A stretch of 16,530 bases of DNA, taken from NCBI GenBank assembly GCA_019417125.1, contig DXVZ01000020.1, positions 13,138 to 29,667 of the forward strand. The letters are read 5' to 3'. Below, one piece after another: positions 1 to 6,205 of the stretch. The notes beneath the pieces are model-generated. The model was given only the letters and a program-made list of their open reading frames with translations. It was not told where the DNA came from and ran no database searches. Made by a program: the position numbers and the translations under genes. The stretch comes from Phascolarctobacterium sp. (GTDB lineage Bacteria > Bacillota > Negativicutes > Acidaminococcales > Acidaminococcaceae). The stretch's first letter is position 1. Each line of letters starts with the position of its first letter.

Positions 1-488
1 ACTTTGGCTGCCTGTACGGCTTTAGCGGCGGCTTCTTTCAAGCCCAGCCCGCTTAACGCGGAGGTTTCCACAACAGGGCAGCCAAGTTTTTTGCCCAGCG
101 CTTCGGTATCAATCTTATCGCCGTTTTTACGGACGATATCAATCATATTCAGCGCAATGACCACCGGCAGGCCCATTTCCAAAAGCTGGGTTGTCAGGTA
201 CAAGTTGCGCTCTATGTTGCTGCCGTCTACCAGGTTTAAAATAACGTCCGGTTTTTCGTTAATAAGATAATTACGCGAAACAACTTCCTCCAAGGTATAC
301 GGCGAAAGCGAATAAATACCCGGCAAGTCGGTAACGATTACATCGTCATAGCCTTTTAATTTGCCTTCTTTTTTCTCAACCGTAACGCCCGGCCAGTTGC
401 CTACGTACTGGTTCGCGCCGGTTAAATTGTTAAACATGGTCGTTTTGCCGCAGTTAGGGTTGCCAACCAGTGCAATTTTTACAGACAC
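1..488 (-). CDS. feoB: FeoB ferrous iron transporter, N-terminal G domain (3' end outside window)
   Basis: FeoB is the inner-membrane ferrous iron permease with a cytosolic GTPase domain at its N terminus. Only the first 162 codons are visible, and they cover that G domain. G1 is GNPNCGKT at residues 9-16, G3 is DLPG, G4 is NMID and G5 is SAL; the stretch after G1 contains the typical NWPGVTVEKKEG. The start is a GTG at 486-488 (protein VSVKIALVGNP), preceded by GGAGGG at 495-500 with a 6-nt gap. An ATG-only search would miss this start. The gene follows two feoA genes with a gap of 17 nt, so it is the last visible member of a feoA-feoA-feoB operon. The membrane part lies beyond position 1. 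Identification is secure from the motifs and the context. Confidence 0.96.
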   Translation of the reverse strand, partial: MSVKIALVGNPNCGKTTMFNNLTGANQYVGNWPGVTVEKKEGKLKGYDDVIVTDLPGIYSLSPYTLEEVVSRNYLINEKPDVILNLVDGSNIERNLYLTTQLLEMGLPVVIALNMIDIVRKNGDKIDTEALGKKLGCPVVETSALSGLGLKEAAAKAVQAAK

Positions 489-505
489 TCTAATCCCTCC
501 TCAAA

Positions 506-727
506 TTAATCAACCAAAATATTATCGGCTTCGCCCTTACGCAGAGAAAGCTCGTACCCTCTTACGGTTACTTCAATCGGGTCGCCCAGCGGAGCAACCT
601 TGCGCACATAAATTTCCGTGCCTTTGGTAATCCCCATATCCATAATGCGTCTCCTGACAGCACCCTCTCCTCCAAGCCGGCTTACTTTAACAGTCTGTCC
701 GCATTCAACATCTTTAAGCGTTTTCAT
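506..727 (-). CDS. feoA: FeoA-family SH3-like protein, adjacent to feoB
   Basis: This 73-residue protein has the FeoA layout: an N-terminal MKTLKDVECGQTVKVSRL, the RRRIMDMGITKGTEI core and a C-terminal VRGYELSLRKGEADNI. FeoA is a small cytosolic SH3-like protein needed for FeoB-driven Fe(II) uptake, probably by acting on the FeoB G domain. An ATG start at 727 follows CCTCC (GGAGG on the coding strand) at 734-738 with good spacing. The gene sits 17 nt before feoB and 12 nt after the upstream feoA paralogue, so the three are almost certainly co-transcribed. Length and motif order are normal for the family. Confidence 0.95.
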   Translation of the reverse strand: MKTLKDVECGQTVKVSRLGGEGAVRRRIMDMGITKGTEIYVRKVAPLGDPIEVTVRGYELSLRKGEADNILVD

Positions 728-739
728 GTCATACCTCCG

Positions 740-949
740 TTAAATCATTATTTTTGATGCAAGTTCTTTGTTTAAAGCAACCCGCGCGTCTTTAACATTG
801 ACGATTAAATTTCCGGCAAGTTTGGATACGACAGTAATAGCTGCCCCTTCCACAAATCCCATGCTTTCCAAAAAACGTACTGTTTCAATTTTTCCGCGTA
901 TGGTTTTAATGGTATTTACCTCACCCGATGCGGCAAAAGTTAACGGCAT
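740..949 (-). CDS. feoA: second FeoA-domain protein, first gene of the feo operon
   Basis: This is a second, diverged FeoA-like SH3 protein, about 69 residues long. It keeps the core pattern (VRFLESMGFVEGAAITVVSKLAG, then VKDARVALNKELASKIMI). I place the start at the ATG at 947-949 (MPLTFAASGEV), which matches the usual FeoA beginning and lies 12 nt after the GGGG of AAGAAGGGG at 962-969. The alternative ATG at 959-961 (four residues longer) directly abuts that ribosome-binding sequence and leaves no spacer. Two tandem feoA genes before feoB are common in Firmicutes. Its exact role beside the other FeoA cannot be told from sequence. Confidence 0.88.
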   Translation of the reverse strand: MPLTFAASGEVNTIKTIRGKIETVRFLESMGFVEGAAITVVSKLAGNLIVNVKDARVALNKELASKIMI

Positions 950-1003
950 AATTGGAACCATCCCCTTCTTTATATAGCCGGAGCTAACCTTATATCGTTT
1001 TGC

Positions 1004-1023
1004 AAGTTAGACGTTTCTAACTT
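1004..1023. repeat. 8-bp perfect inverted repeat in the feo leader, possible operator or hairpin
   Basis: AAGTTAGA (1004-1011) and TCTAACTT (1016-1023) are perfect complements around a 4-nt centre. The repeat lies just downstream of the predicted feo transcription start, where a repressor would block transcription or an RNA hairpin could form. A related half-site, TAAGGTTAGC on the minus strand, lies closer to the gene (983-992) and resembles half of a DtxR/IdeR box (family knowledge). The regulator is not identified. Confidence 0.5.
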
Positions 1024-1037
1024 TCTTTGCATATTGT

Positions 1038-1066
1038 AGTTTACTCCTGCTAACATATTTTGTCAA
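1038..1066 (-). promoter_or_regulatory. σ70-type promoter of the feo operon
   Basis: On the minus strand, TTGACA (1061-1066) and TAAACT (1038-1043) are separated by exactly 17 nt. This is a perfect -35 with a four-of-six -10. It predicts a start near 1031 and a leader of about 80 nt before the first feoA, which contains the inverted repeat at 1004-1023. Confidence 0.65.
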
Positions 1067-1082
1067 TAAGTTTTACTTAACT

Positions 1083-1106
1083 TTTTGTAAATAAACTTTT
1101 ACAAAA
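1083..1106. repeat. 9-bp inverted repeat between the two divergent promoters, probable operator
   Basis: TTTTGTAAA (1083-1091) and TTTACAAAA (1098-1106) are perfect complements separated by 6 nt. The repeat lies between the feo -35 (1061-1066) and the CDF -35 (1112-1117), five bases from the latter. It does not match the E. coli Fur consensus. The spacing and dyad are typical of a dimeric transcription factor site, but the protein is unknown. Confidence 0.45.
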
Positions 1107-1111
1107 CCCGC

Positions 1112-1140
1112 TTGACAAAAAATTAAAGCCTTATTACAAT
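1112..1140 (+). promoter_or_regulatory. σ70-type promoter of the CDF metal exporter
   Basis: TTGACA (1112-1117) and TACAAT (1135-1140) are separated by exactly 17 nt, giving a near-consensus promoter. The predicted start near 1147 leaves a leader of about 137 nt, which accommodates the riboswitch at 1163-1249. Confidence 0.8.
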
Positions 1141-1162
1141 TTAGTTAATCATTTTGCACTGC

Positions 1163-1249
1163 AACTACAGTACAAGCTGAACAGGCTGCCTCACAGCAGC
1201 CGGGCCTTACGGCAGCAGATACTCTCACATCTGCGGGACAGAAGTAGTT
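1163..1249 (+). ncRNA. NiCo (czcD-type) riboswitch aptamer upstream of the CDF exporter
   Basis: The leader matches, from memory, the published NiCo/czcD aptamer in its conserved segments and their order: CTGA-CAGGC (1177-1186), GCAGCCGGGC (1196-1205), GGCAGCAGAT (1211-1220), then ACATCTG-GGGACAG (1227-1241). P1 can form between AACTAC (1163-1168) and GTAGTT (1244-1249), with CTG/CAG inside it. P2 is CTGC/GCAG, P3 is GCC-TTAC-GGC, and P4 is CAGAT (1216-1220) with ATCTG (1229-1233). NiCo RNAs sense Co(II), Ni(II) and other transition metals and switch on CDF/czcD exporters, which is exactly what follows here. The 3' half overlaps a terminator, so metal binding should favour read-through. Confidence 0.88.
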
Positions 1250-1269
1250 CCGCAGATGTATTTTGTTTT
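1227..1269 (+). terminator. intrinsic terminator of the NiCo riboswitch expression platform
   Basis: ACATCTGCGG (1227-1236) pairs perfectly with CCGCAGATGT (1250-1259), followed by ATTTTGTTTT. The 5' strand of this stem contains the ATCTG needed for aptamer helix P4, so terminator and aptamer exclude each other. This is an ON switch by structure. Confidence 0.85.
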
Positions 1270-1283
1270 AAGGAGAAATTTAC

Positions 1284-2192
1284 ATGCAGCAAGACCAATC
1301 TTTAAACCAGCAGCTTGCCTTAAACACTGTAAAAAAAGGTATCGCCCTTAACGTGTTTTTGGCTGTTTCCAAATTCGCGGCAGGCATTTTGGGGCACTCT
1401 GCCGCCCTCGTGTCAGACGCCGTTGATTCTGCGTCGGACATTTTCAGCAATTTAATAGTCATGGCAGGCATCAAAATATCAGGCAAAGCGTCGGATATGG
1501 AACATCAATACGGGCACGAGCGCATGGAATGCGTTGCCTCCATCATCATGTCGGCAATTTTAGCGCTGGCAGGCGCTGGCATCGGTTTTGCCGGAGCGCA
1601 GAAAATTCTGCACTTTTCTGAAGCAGGTGAACTTTCCGCACCGGACGCCATAACCCTTGCCGTAGCGGCGCTTGCCATTATAAGCAAAGAAGGCATGTAC
1701 TGGTATACCCGCAGCGTTGCAAAAAAAATTAACAGCGGCGCGCTTTTAGCTGACGCCCTGCACCACCGCAACGACGCGCTGACCTCCGTCGGCAGCCTTA
1801 TTGGCATCAGCGGCGCCATGCTGGGCTACCCCATTTTTGACCCGCTTGCCGCCATAGCCATTTGCCTGATGATTATTAAAGGCGCGTACGACGTATTTAC
1901 CGACGCCATCGACCGCATGGTAGACCGCAGCTGCGACGAAGAAACCGCAGCGAAAATGCAGGAGCTCATCGCCACGCAGCGCGGCGTAGACCATGTTGAC
2001 AAGCTGCAAACACGCATTTTCGGTTCGCGCGTGTACGTTGACGTTGAAGTAAGCGCCGACGACCATTTAACGCTGGTAGAAGCGCACGCCATTGCCGAAA
2101 ATATCCACAAAAAAATTGAGGAGCACTTTCCAGAAGTTAAGCATTGCATGGTGCACATTAACCCTTGCAGCGAAAAGCACCATAATTTTTAA
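1284..2192 (+). CDS. CDF-family divalent metal cation exporter
   Basis: This 302-residue inner-membrane protein belongs to the cation diffusion facilitator family, which exports Zn, Fe, Co, Ni or Mn by proton antiport. Hydrophobic segments run through about residue 205. The two metal-site pairs are present: D48 and D52 in DAVDSASD, and H160 and D164 in ADALHHRND. The conserved YGHERMECVAS lies at 76-86. Residues after about 210 form the cytosolic ferredoxin-like domain, ending in a His-rich HINPCSEKHHNF. The ATG at 1284 follows AAGGAG with 7 nt. The gene stands alone on the plus strand, behind its own promoter and a NiCo riboswitch, and is closed by a terminator. The riboswitch suggests Co/Ni or a similar metal as substrate; the sequence alone does not settle it. 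Confidence 0.95.
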   Translation: MQQDQSLNQQLALNTVKKGIALNVFLAVSKFAAGILGHSAALVSDAVDSASDIFSNLIVMAGIKISGKASDMEHQYGHERMECVASIIMSAILALAGAGIGFAGAQKILHFSEAGELSAPDAITLAVAALAIISKEGMYWYTRSVAKKINSGALLADALHHRNDALTSVGSLIGISGAMLGYPIFDPLAAIAICLMIIKGAYDVFTDAIDRMVDRSCDEETAAKMQELIATQRGVDHVDKLQTRIFGSRVYVDVEVSADDHLTLVEAHAIAENIHKKIEEHFPEVKHCMVHINPCSEKHHNF

Positions 2193-2226
2193 ACTGCTTT
2201 GCCAAAGCCTTATGCCAAAAAGAAAA

Positions 2227-2257
2227 TGCCTGTACAAAATTCAGCTTTGTACAGGCA
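2227..2257 (-). terminator. second terminator hairpin downstream of the HTH gene
   Basis: TGCCTGTACAAA (2227-2238) and TTTGTACAGGCA (2246-2257) form a perfect 12-bp stem with a 7-nt loop. On the minus strand it is followed by TTTTCTTTTT. On the plus strand there is no T-tract, so its orientation is leftward, as a back-up to the bidirectional hairpin next to it. Confidence 0.65.
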
Positions 2258-2266
2258 CTTGCAAAT

Positions 2267-2315
2267 AAAAAGCAATACTATCCTTATAGTTTAATTAAGG
2301 GCAGTATTGCTTTTT
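2267..2315. terminator. bidirectional terminator between the CDF gene and the HTH gene
   Basis: AAAAAGCAATACT (2267-2279) and AGTATTGCTTTTT (2303-2315) are perfect complements, and CCTTA/TAAGG adds an inner stem. T-runs flank the stem on both strands, so it can end the CDF transcript rightward and the HTH transcript leftward. Confidence 0.85.
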
Positions 2316-2326
2316 ACTTTTCTGCA

Positions 2327-2674
2327 TTATTTTTTATTAACAATTAAGGAAACGGAAGGCTGGGATACATTAAACAAATTTGCCAAAAATACCTGCGAGA
2401 TGTTTTTTTCGTGGTACAAACGGTAAATCTCCGCATTGCGTTCTTCGCGGTTGTTAAAAGGCTTTATCTCTACCGTTTCGCCGCCAATTTTATAACCGTA
2501 GTCGCGCAAAACAACAATTACATACTCACCGTCCGGTTTCTGCGCTTTAATTTCCCAGCAGCGCAAACCATTTTTGCCGCGCGGCATATAATTAACGTAT
2601 TCCGCCACACAGTCACCGGCAATTTGTTTAAATTTCGCTTCGTTAAAAGGTGTTGTACTTGCCATAATCTTCAT
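2327..2674 (-). CDS. small protein with C-terminal helix-turn-helix, function unknown
   Basis: I do not recognise this 115-residue protein as a named family. The N-terminal two thirds (NEAKFKQIAGDCVAEYVNYMP, then CWEIKAQKPDGEYVIVVLRDYGY) looks like a small α/β domain. The last 35 residues (AEIYRLYHEKNISQVFLANLFNVSQPSVSLIV, about residues 80-112) read as a helix-turn-helix in which NVSQPSVSLI is the recognition helix, as in Xre/Trp-repressor-like proteins. It could be a DNA-binding regulator or a small accessory protein. A TATAAT sits at 2690-2695 on the coding strand, but there is no good -35. The leader would be very short, so the internal ATG at residue 4 is a possible start. Terminators on both sides isolate the gene. 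It is next to the autotransporter gene, but nothing shows that it controls it. Confidence 0.72.
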   Translation of the reverse strand: MKIMASTTPFNEAKFKQIAGDCVAEYVNYMPRGKNGLRCWEIKAQKPDGEYVIVVLRDYGYKIGGETVEIKPFNNREERNAEIYRLYHEKNISQVFLANLFNVSQPSVSLIVNKK

Positions 2675-2708
2675 CTTTCTATGTATGATATTATATTAAA
2701 AGATTTTT

Positions 2709-2744
2709 AAAACCAAAGGGAAGTTTTCACTTCCCTTTGGTTTT
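2709..2744. terminator. 16-bp terminator hairpin between the autotransporter and the HTH gene
   Basis: AAAACCAAAGGGAAGT (2709-2724) pairs perfectly with ACTTCCCTTTGGTTTT (2729-2744) around a TTTC loop. It lies 46 bp after the autotransporter stop and is T-rich on its exit side on either strand, so it should end the autotransporter message. Confidence 0.8.
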
Positions 2745-2789
2745 TATATCCAATTACAAAATACGAAAGATTGTACTGTAACGGCTCAA

Positions 2790-5225
2790 TTAGAACGTCC
2801 AGCGCATACCGGCATTCCACTGCCAGTCTTTTTCAAAATCTCCGCCTGCTGTTTTTACAAAGTCAAAATACAAGTGGTTATTTTTTCCAGTTTTTAATGC
2901 CGCACCGACGCCGTATTCAAACCAGGTATCATTAAAACTATTGCTTTCGCTTCTGCTGATGCCTGTGCTGTCGGTCATTCTAACATCGTAATCGCCTGCA
3001 AATTCGTGCAGCAGGTTGGCTTTGGCGTAAATTATGCCGTTGTCGCCCAATTCTTTGCCGATATTAAAACCAATACGCCCAAGTACGCTTGCTATGCCGC
3101 CTTGGTCTACTTTAATGCCGTTACTGGTTTCGTATTCATCACCGCCAAAGTAACCTAAAGTAAGTTGTGCCTGCGGTTCAATGTACCAACCTGCGTTAAG
3201 GTCGTTTTTGCGACCGTATTCGGCGCTTAAGCTAATGCCGTTGTTTTTGTATTCGCCGCTGATAGCTTGATTGTTAGTGTCGTAAACATTAAAATCGTTA
3301 TCCATATTGGCAAATTTAAACACTAAGTCCAAATAATGCCCGCTTTTATAAATATCAGTGTTGTAGAAGCTGATAGCTTTACTGTGGTTTTCGCCGTTGC
3401 CGCGGTTATAGCTGCCGCTGCCGTCGGTGTAGCTTAACGCCGCACCGGTGTAACGGGTTAAATCGTCCGTTTGTTTTGTTACCTGGTCATAGCCAAGCTC
3501 GTAAGTGGTGTATTTATTTTCAAAAGCAGCGTTGTCATCACGGCTGATTTTGCTGCCATGTACGCGGAACCATGCGCCCTGCTCATCAGCACCGTTGTTG
3601 CGCAGCTCGCCCATACGGCGTAAAAGCTGGTCGTTTTCCGCACGCCAGGTATGGTAGTTAAGCGCATTTGCGCCAAGGATAGCTTCGACGGAAGTTGTCG
3701 GCATATCAAGCTGCTCAACTTCTTTTAAATACCATTCCGTGCCATACGCTTTGCTTGTGCTTTGCCTGCTGTCAAGGTTATAACGGTTCCAGTATAATGC
3801 GCCCTCGCTGTCGTTGGCTTTAAAACTGCCCTGCTCATCATTAACGCTTACCAAAACCGTCCCTGCGGCTCCGACTGTACTAACACCGATATTATTTAAG
3901 GTTATGTAATGCGTACCGGTGTGCGTTCCGTCAATATAGATACGGTCGCTGTTATCTATATTTGTTGCGGCGTCAATATCCATCTTAAATACGCCGTTAT
4001 CAGAATCGGTTAAATTAACAACATTCAAATTACTGAAAGCATTTCCATCATACGTCATATCAACAGCAGTGCTGTTTTTCAATAATGTCAGCGAACTATC
4101 GCCCGTCAAATTCCAGTACGAGCCGCTCTTTGTAAGATTCATTTCCACTGCGCTGTTATTATCAATATCCGTTGTGCCAGTATATTTAACATTGCCATTG
4201 CCTGAAGAATTTACTTTTACCGTACCACCCTCAATTGCTGAAATACTGCTAATAACTCCGTCAACGATTGTTAAACCATTTTTAAAATCTACAATCGAGC
4301 TATTCCCCTCAGAATCTTTACCTTTCGCCAATGCTGCTGTTTTGGAATTAACCGCAGCATCACCGTTAACAGTTATTTTTCCGGCTTGTTCATTACATTC
4401 AGTATGAAAATCTTCATAATAATGCATATTACCAGGGTCAAGATATTCTGCATAAAACGCAACAGCATTATTGCTTGTTGTTACTGTTGTATCATTTAAT
4501 AATTCTATGGTTCCTCCATAGGCACGTATACCGGCATTTCCTGCATTTTCAGTTTCAAAGTTTACATTTACTAAACCGGAAGCTTTAAAATAACCCCCGC
4601 CTTCAGCACCAATACCGGCGGCAAAATTTTTGTCGCCACCTTTAACGCTAATATCAGCACTTGTTATATAAACTTCTGCATTAGCATACTTTGCAGGGCT
4701 GCCAGCTATTATGCCAAAACAATGTCTACTATCCATAACTTGAACATCGCCATCTTCAATTGTTGCATCAACATTTATTGTTAAATGGCCCGTAGACTTA
4801 ACCGTCCCCCCTTGTGCACGTATGCCGTAATTACTCTGTCTAGCCCCTGATGTTTTAATAGTACCGCCAGCAAATTCTATATCAATAGCTTCATTAAACA
4901 TAGTTATAATTCCGTTATTTTGTATTCCACTGCCAGACGATTCTATATAAAGTTCATTAGCTTTAAGCTTACCATAATCTGCATAAATTCCTGCGGCATA
5001 ACCACCTCCTCCACTTATTGCCTGAATATTATATTTGGGAGAGTCAATAGTTTTATCACCTTGAACTCGTATAGCATAACTAAGATACTTTCCAACAACA
5101 GATATATTCCAGTTTATATTTTCATTTTCTGTTGCAATATAACTTTCTGCATTTGCCACGCTATACGGCATTGCCAAAATTAAACCAAGCGTAATGCTTT
5201 TTGCTAATAGTTTGCTATTTTTCAT
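2790..5225 (-). CDS. autotransporter (type Va secretion) with β-helical passenger and C-terminal β-barrel
   Basis: This 811-residue protein has the three parts of a classical autotransporter. Residues 1-26 are a Sec signal peptide (positive MKNSKLLAKS, hydrophobic core, cleavage after VANA). Residues 27 to about 510 are a passenger rich in Gly, Asn, Thr and Val, with repeated short strands (for example GGTIKTSG, GGTVKSTG, GGTIELLN) typical of a β-helix. A helical linker around NYHTWRAENDQLLRRMGELR leads into the barrel, about residues 550-811, which starts near AWFRVHGSK and ends in GMRWTF, with the terminal Phe needed for BAM-dependent insertion. The ATG at 5225 follows GAGGGG. The passenger appears more AT-rich than the barrel half and the neighbouring genes. 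I see no protease or esterase motif; adhesin or surface antigen is the likeliest role. It is monocistronic. Confidence 0.93.
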   Translation of the reverse strand: MKNSKLLAKSITLGLILAMPYSVANAESYIATENENINWNISVVGKYLSYAIRVQGDKTIDSPKYNIQAISGGGGYAAGIYADYGKLKANELYIESSGSGIQNNGIITMFNEAIDIEFAGGTIKTSGARQSNYGIRAQGGTVKSTGHLTINVDATIEDGDVQVMDSRHCFGIIAGSPAKYANAEVYITSADISVKGGDKNFAAGIGAEGGGYFKASGLVNVNFETENAGNAGIRAYGGTIELLNDTTVTTSNNAVAFYAEYLDPGNMHYYEDFHTECNEQAGKITVNGDAAVNSKTAALAKGKDSEGNSSIVDFKNGLTIVDGVISSISAIEGGTVKVNSSGNGNVKYTGTTDIDNNSAVEMNLTKSGSYWNLTGDSSLTLLKNSTAVDMTYDGNAFSNLNVVNLTDSDNGVFKMDIDAATNIDNSDRIYIDGTHTGTHYITLNNIGVSTVGAAGTVLVSVNDEQGSFKANDSEGALYWNRYNLDSRQSTSKAYGTEWYLKEVEQLDMPTTSVEAILGANALNYHTWRAENDQLLRRMGELRNNGADEQGAWFRVHGSKISRDDNAAFENKYTTYELGYDQVTKQTDDLTRYTGAALSYTDGSGSYNRGNGENHSKAISFYNTDIYKSGHYLDLVFKFANMDNDFNVYDTNNQAISGEYKNNGISLSAEYGRKNDLNAGWYIEPQAQLTLGYFGGDEYETSNGIKVDQGGIASVLGRIGFNIGKELGDNGIIYAKANLLHEFAGDYDVRMTDSTGISRSESNSFNDTWFEYGVGAALKTGKNNHLYFDFVKTAGGDFEKDWQWNAGMRWTF

Positions 5226-5289
5226 AAGCTAACCCCTCTTCCGTTATCCACGCACATTTTTTAATATCCATTGATAATATGTTGCTAAA

Positions 5290-5317
5290 ATTATATCACA
5301 TCTTTACCCCCCCGCAA
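5290..5317 (-). promoter_or_regulatory. extended -10 promoter of the autotransporter gene
   Basis: On the minus strand TGA-TATAAT (TATAAT at 5290-5295, TG at 5297-5298) is a perfect extended -10. Only a weak -35, TTGCGG at 5312-5317, lies 16 nt upstream, as is common for extended -10 promoters. The start would be near 5283, giving a leader of about 58 nt. Confidence 0.6.
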
Positions 5318-5421
5318 GACATTTCGGTTGGTATAATCCGTACCGCTACTGGTCTTGTGGAAACTTTATCCCTGCCGGTTGGTTATGCTGCTTATATTTG
5401 GTTAATTTTTTAACGGCAAGC

Positions 5422-5543
5422 AAAAAAGCGCTCCTGCCACAATCTGATGAGGCGGACAGCGCTTTAACTGATAATACTATAAAATATAAAAAGTATCTAT
5501 TTTGCTTAACCAGGAACAGGCAAAACTTACAGAAAAAGAGTGT
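5422..5543 (-). ncRNA. candidate intergenic small RNA with own promoter and terminator
   Basis: On the minus strand an extended -10 (TGC-TATAAT; TATAAT at 5550-5555) points to a start near 5543. About 80 nt further is an intrinsic terminator, where AAAGCGCT (5458-5465 on the coding strand) pairs with AGCGCTTT (5425-5432) and TCC-GCC pairs with GGC-GGA inside it. TTTTTT from 5427 downward follows. Two weaker hairpins lie in between (TTTTGC/GCAAAA and ATACT/AGTAT). No reading frame with a ribosome-binding site fits. The terminator serves no known gene, because ridA already has one at 5675-5724. The -35 is poor, so this stays a candidate. Confidence 0.4.
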
Positions 5544-5674
5544 ATGGCAATTATAGCAATTTATTTGAATGGTTGCAGTAATAAAAACAGCCTAAATTTT
5601 AAACTTTGCACTGGCAATGGCGACAAGGCTGCATAAGCTGGCGCTTAAAATTTAAAAGACAAAATAGCGTAATA
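5466..5674. other. gene-poor spacer with an AT-rich inverted repeat
   Basis: I see no convincing gene here. TAAATTTTAA (5593-5602) and TTAAAATTTA (5645-5654) are perfect 10-bp complements, 42 nt apart, enclosing a more GC-rich segment. A plus-strand frame (5511-5636) reads QEQAKLTEKECMAIIAIYLN and could be a decayed HTH-like fragment, but it has no good start or ribosome-binding site. Confidence 0.4.
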
Positions 5675-5724
5675 AAAAAGAGATTGTACCGTGCGGCTAT
5701 TTGCTAACGATGCAATCTCTTTTT
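5675..5724 (-). terminator. terminator of ridA
   Basis: AAAAAGAGATTG (5675-5686) pairs perfectly with CAATCTCTTTTT (5713-5724). The hairpin begins 9 bp after the ridA stop and ends with a T-run on the minus strand. Confidence 0.8.
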
Positions 5725-5732
5725 ATTTGTTT

Positions 5733-6101
5733 TTATTTTTCGGCAATTACTTCAATCTCGCAAAGCACGCCTTTGGGTATGCCTTTTACGGCAACACAGC
5801 TGCGCGCCGGTTTTCCGGTAAAGTATTTGGCGTAAACTTCGTTAAAAGCTGCAAAGTCTGCCATATCTGCCAAAAAGCAGGTAGTTTTTACTACGTTTTC
5901 GTAGCCAACGCCTGCGGCTGCCAAAATTGCGCCGACATTTTTGCAGCTTTGCTCTGCCTGTGCAGTAATGCCTTCCGGCACTTCGCCGGTTGCCGGGTCA
6001 ACAGGAATCTGCCCCGAGGCAAAAATAAAATTGCCAACTTCCATTGCCTGAGAATACGGCCCAATAGCTGCCGGTGCTTTTTCGGTAGAAATAACTTTCA
6101 T
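5733..6101 (-). CDS. ridA: RidA/YjgF family enamine/imine deaminase
   Basis: RidA hydrolyses reactive enamine/imine intermediates, such as 2-aminoacrylate made by PLP-dependent dehydratases, to keto acids and ammonia, and so protects PLP enzymes in the cytosol. The 122-residue protein has the full family pattern: AIGPYSQAM at 12-20, FASGQIPVDPATGEVP at 27-42, Arg100 in KPARSCVAV (equivalent to the substrate-binding Arg105 of E. coli) and a C-terminal GVLCEIEVIAEK with the active-site Glu near 116. The ATG at 6101 follows AGGAGG with 8 nt. It has its own promoter, which carries a palindrome across the -10, and its own terminator, so it is a single-gene unit. Confidence 0.96.
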   Translation of the reverse strand: MKVISTEKAPAAIGPYSQAMEVGNFIFASGQIPVDPATGEVPEGITAQAEQSCKNVGAILAAAGVGYENVVKTTCFLADMADFAAFNEVYAKYFTGKPARSCVAVKGIPKGVLCEIEVIAEK

Positions 6102-6122
6102 TATTGAACCCTCCTAAAAATG

Positions 6123-6164
6123 TTTTGCTGTTTTCAGTATAACAGCAAAAGGCGTTTTGCTCAA
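6123..6164 (-). promoter_or_regulatory. ridA promoter with a palindrome overlapping the -10 box
   Basis: TTGAGC (6159-6164) and TATACT (6136-6141) on the minus strand are separated by exactly 17 nt. A perfect 10-bp inverted repeat, TTTTGCTGTT (6123-6132) and AACAGCAAAA (6141-6150), is centred on the -10. This is the classical position for a repressor site. Confidence 0.65.
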
Positions 6165-6174
6165 CTTTTTGGCG

Positions 6175-6205
6175 CAAATAAAACAGCCGCCGTTAAAACG
6201 GCGGC
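6175..6205 (-). terminator. intrinsic terminator upstream of ridA, end of the orphan RNA unit
   Basis: GCCGCCGTT (6186-6194) and AACGGCGGC (6197-6205) form a 9-bp GC-rich stem. On the minus strand TGTTTTATTT follows. It separates the structured RNA region from the ridA promoter. Confidence 0.85.
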
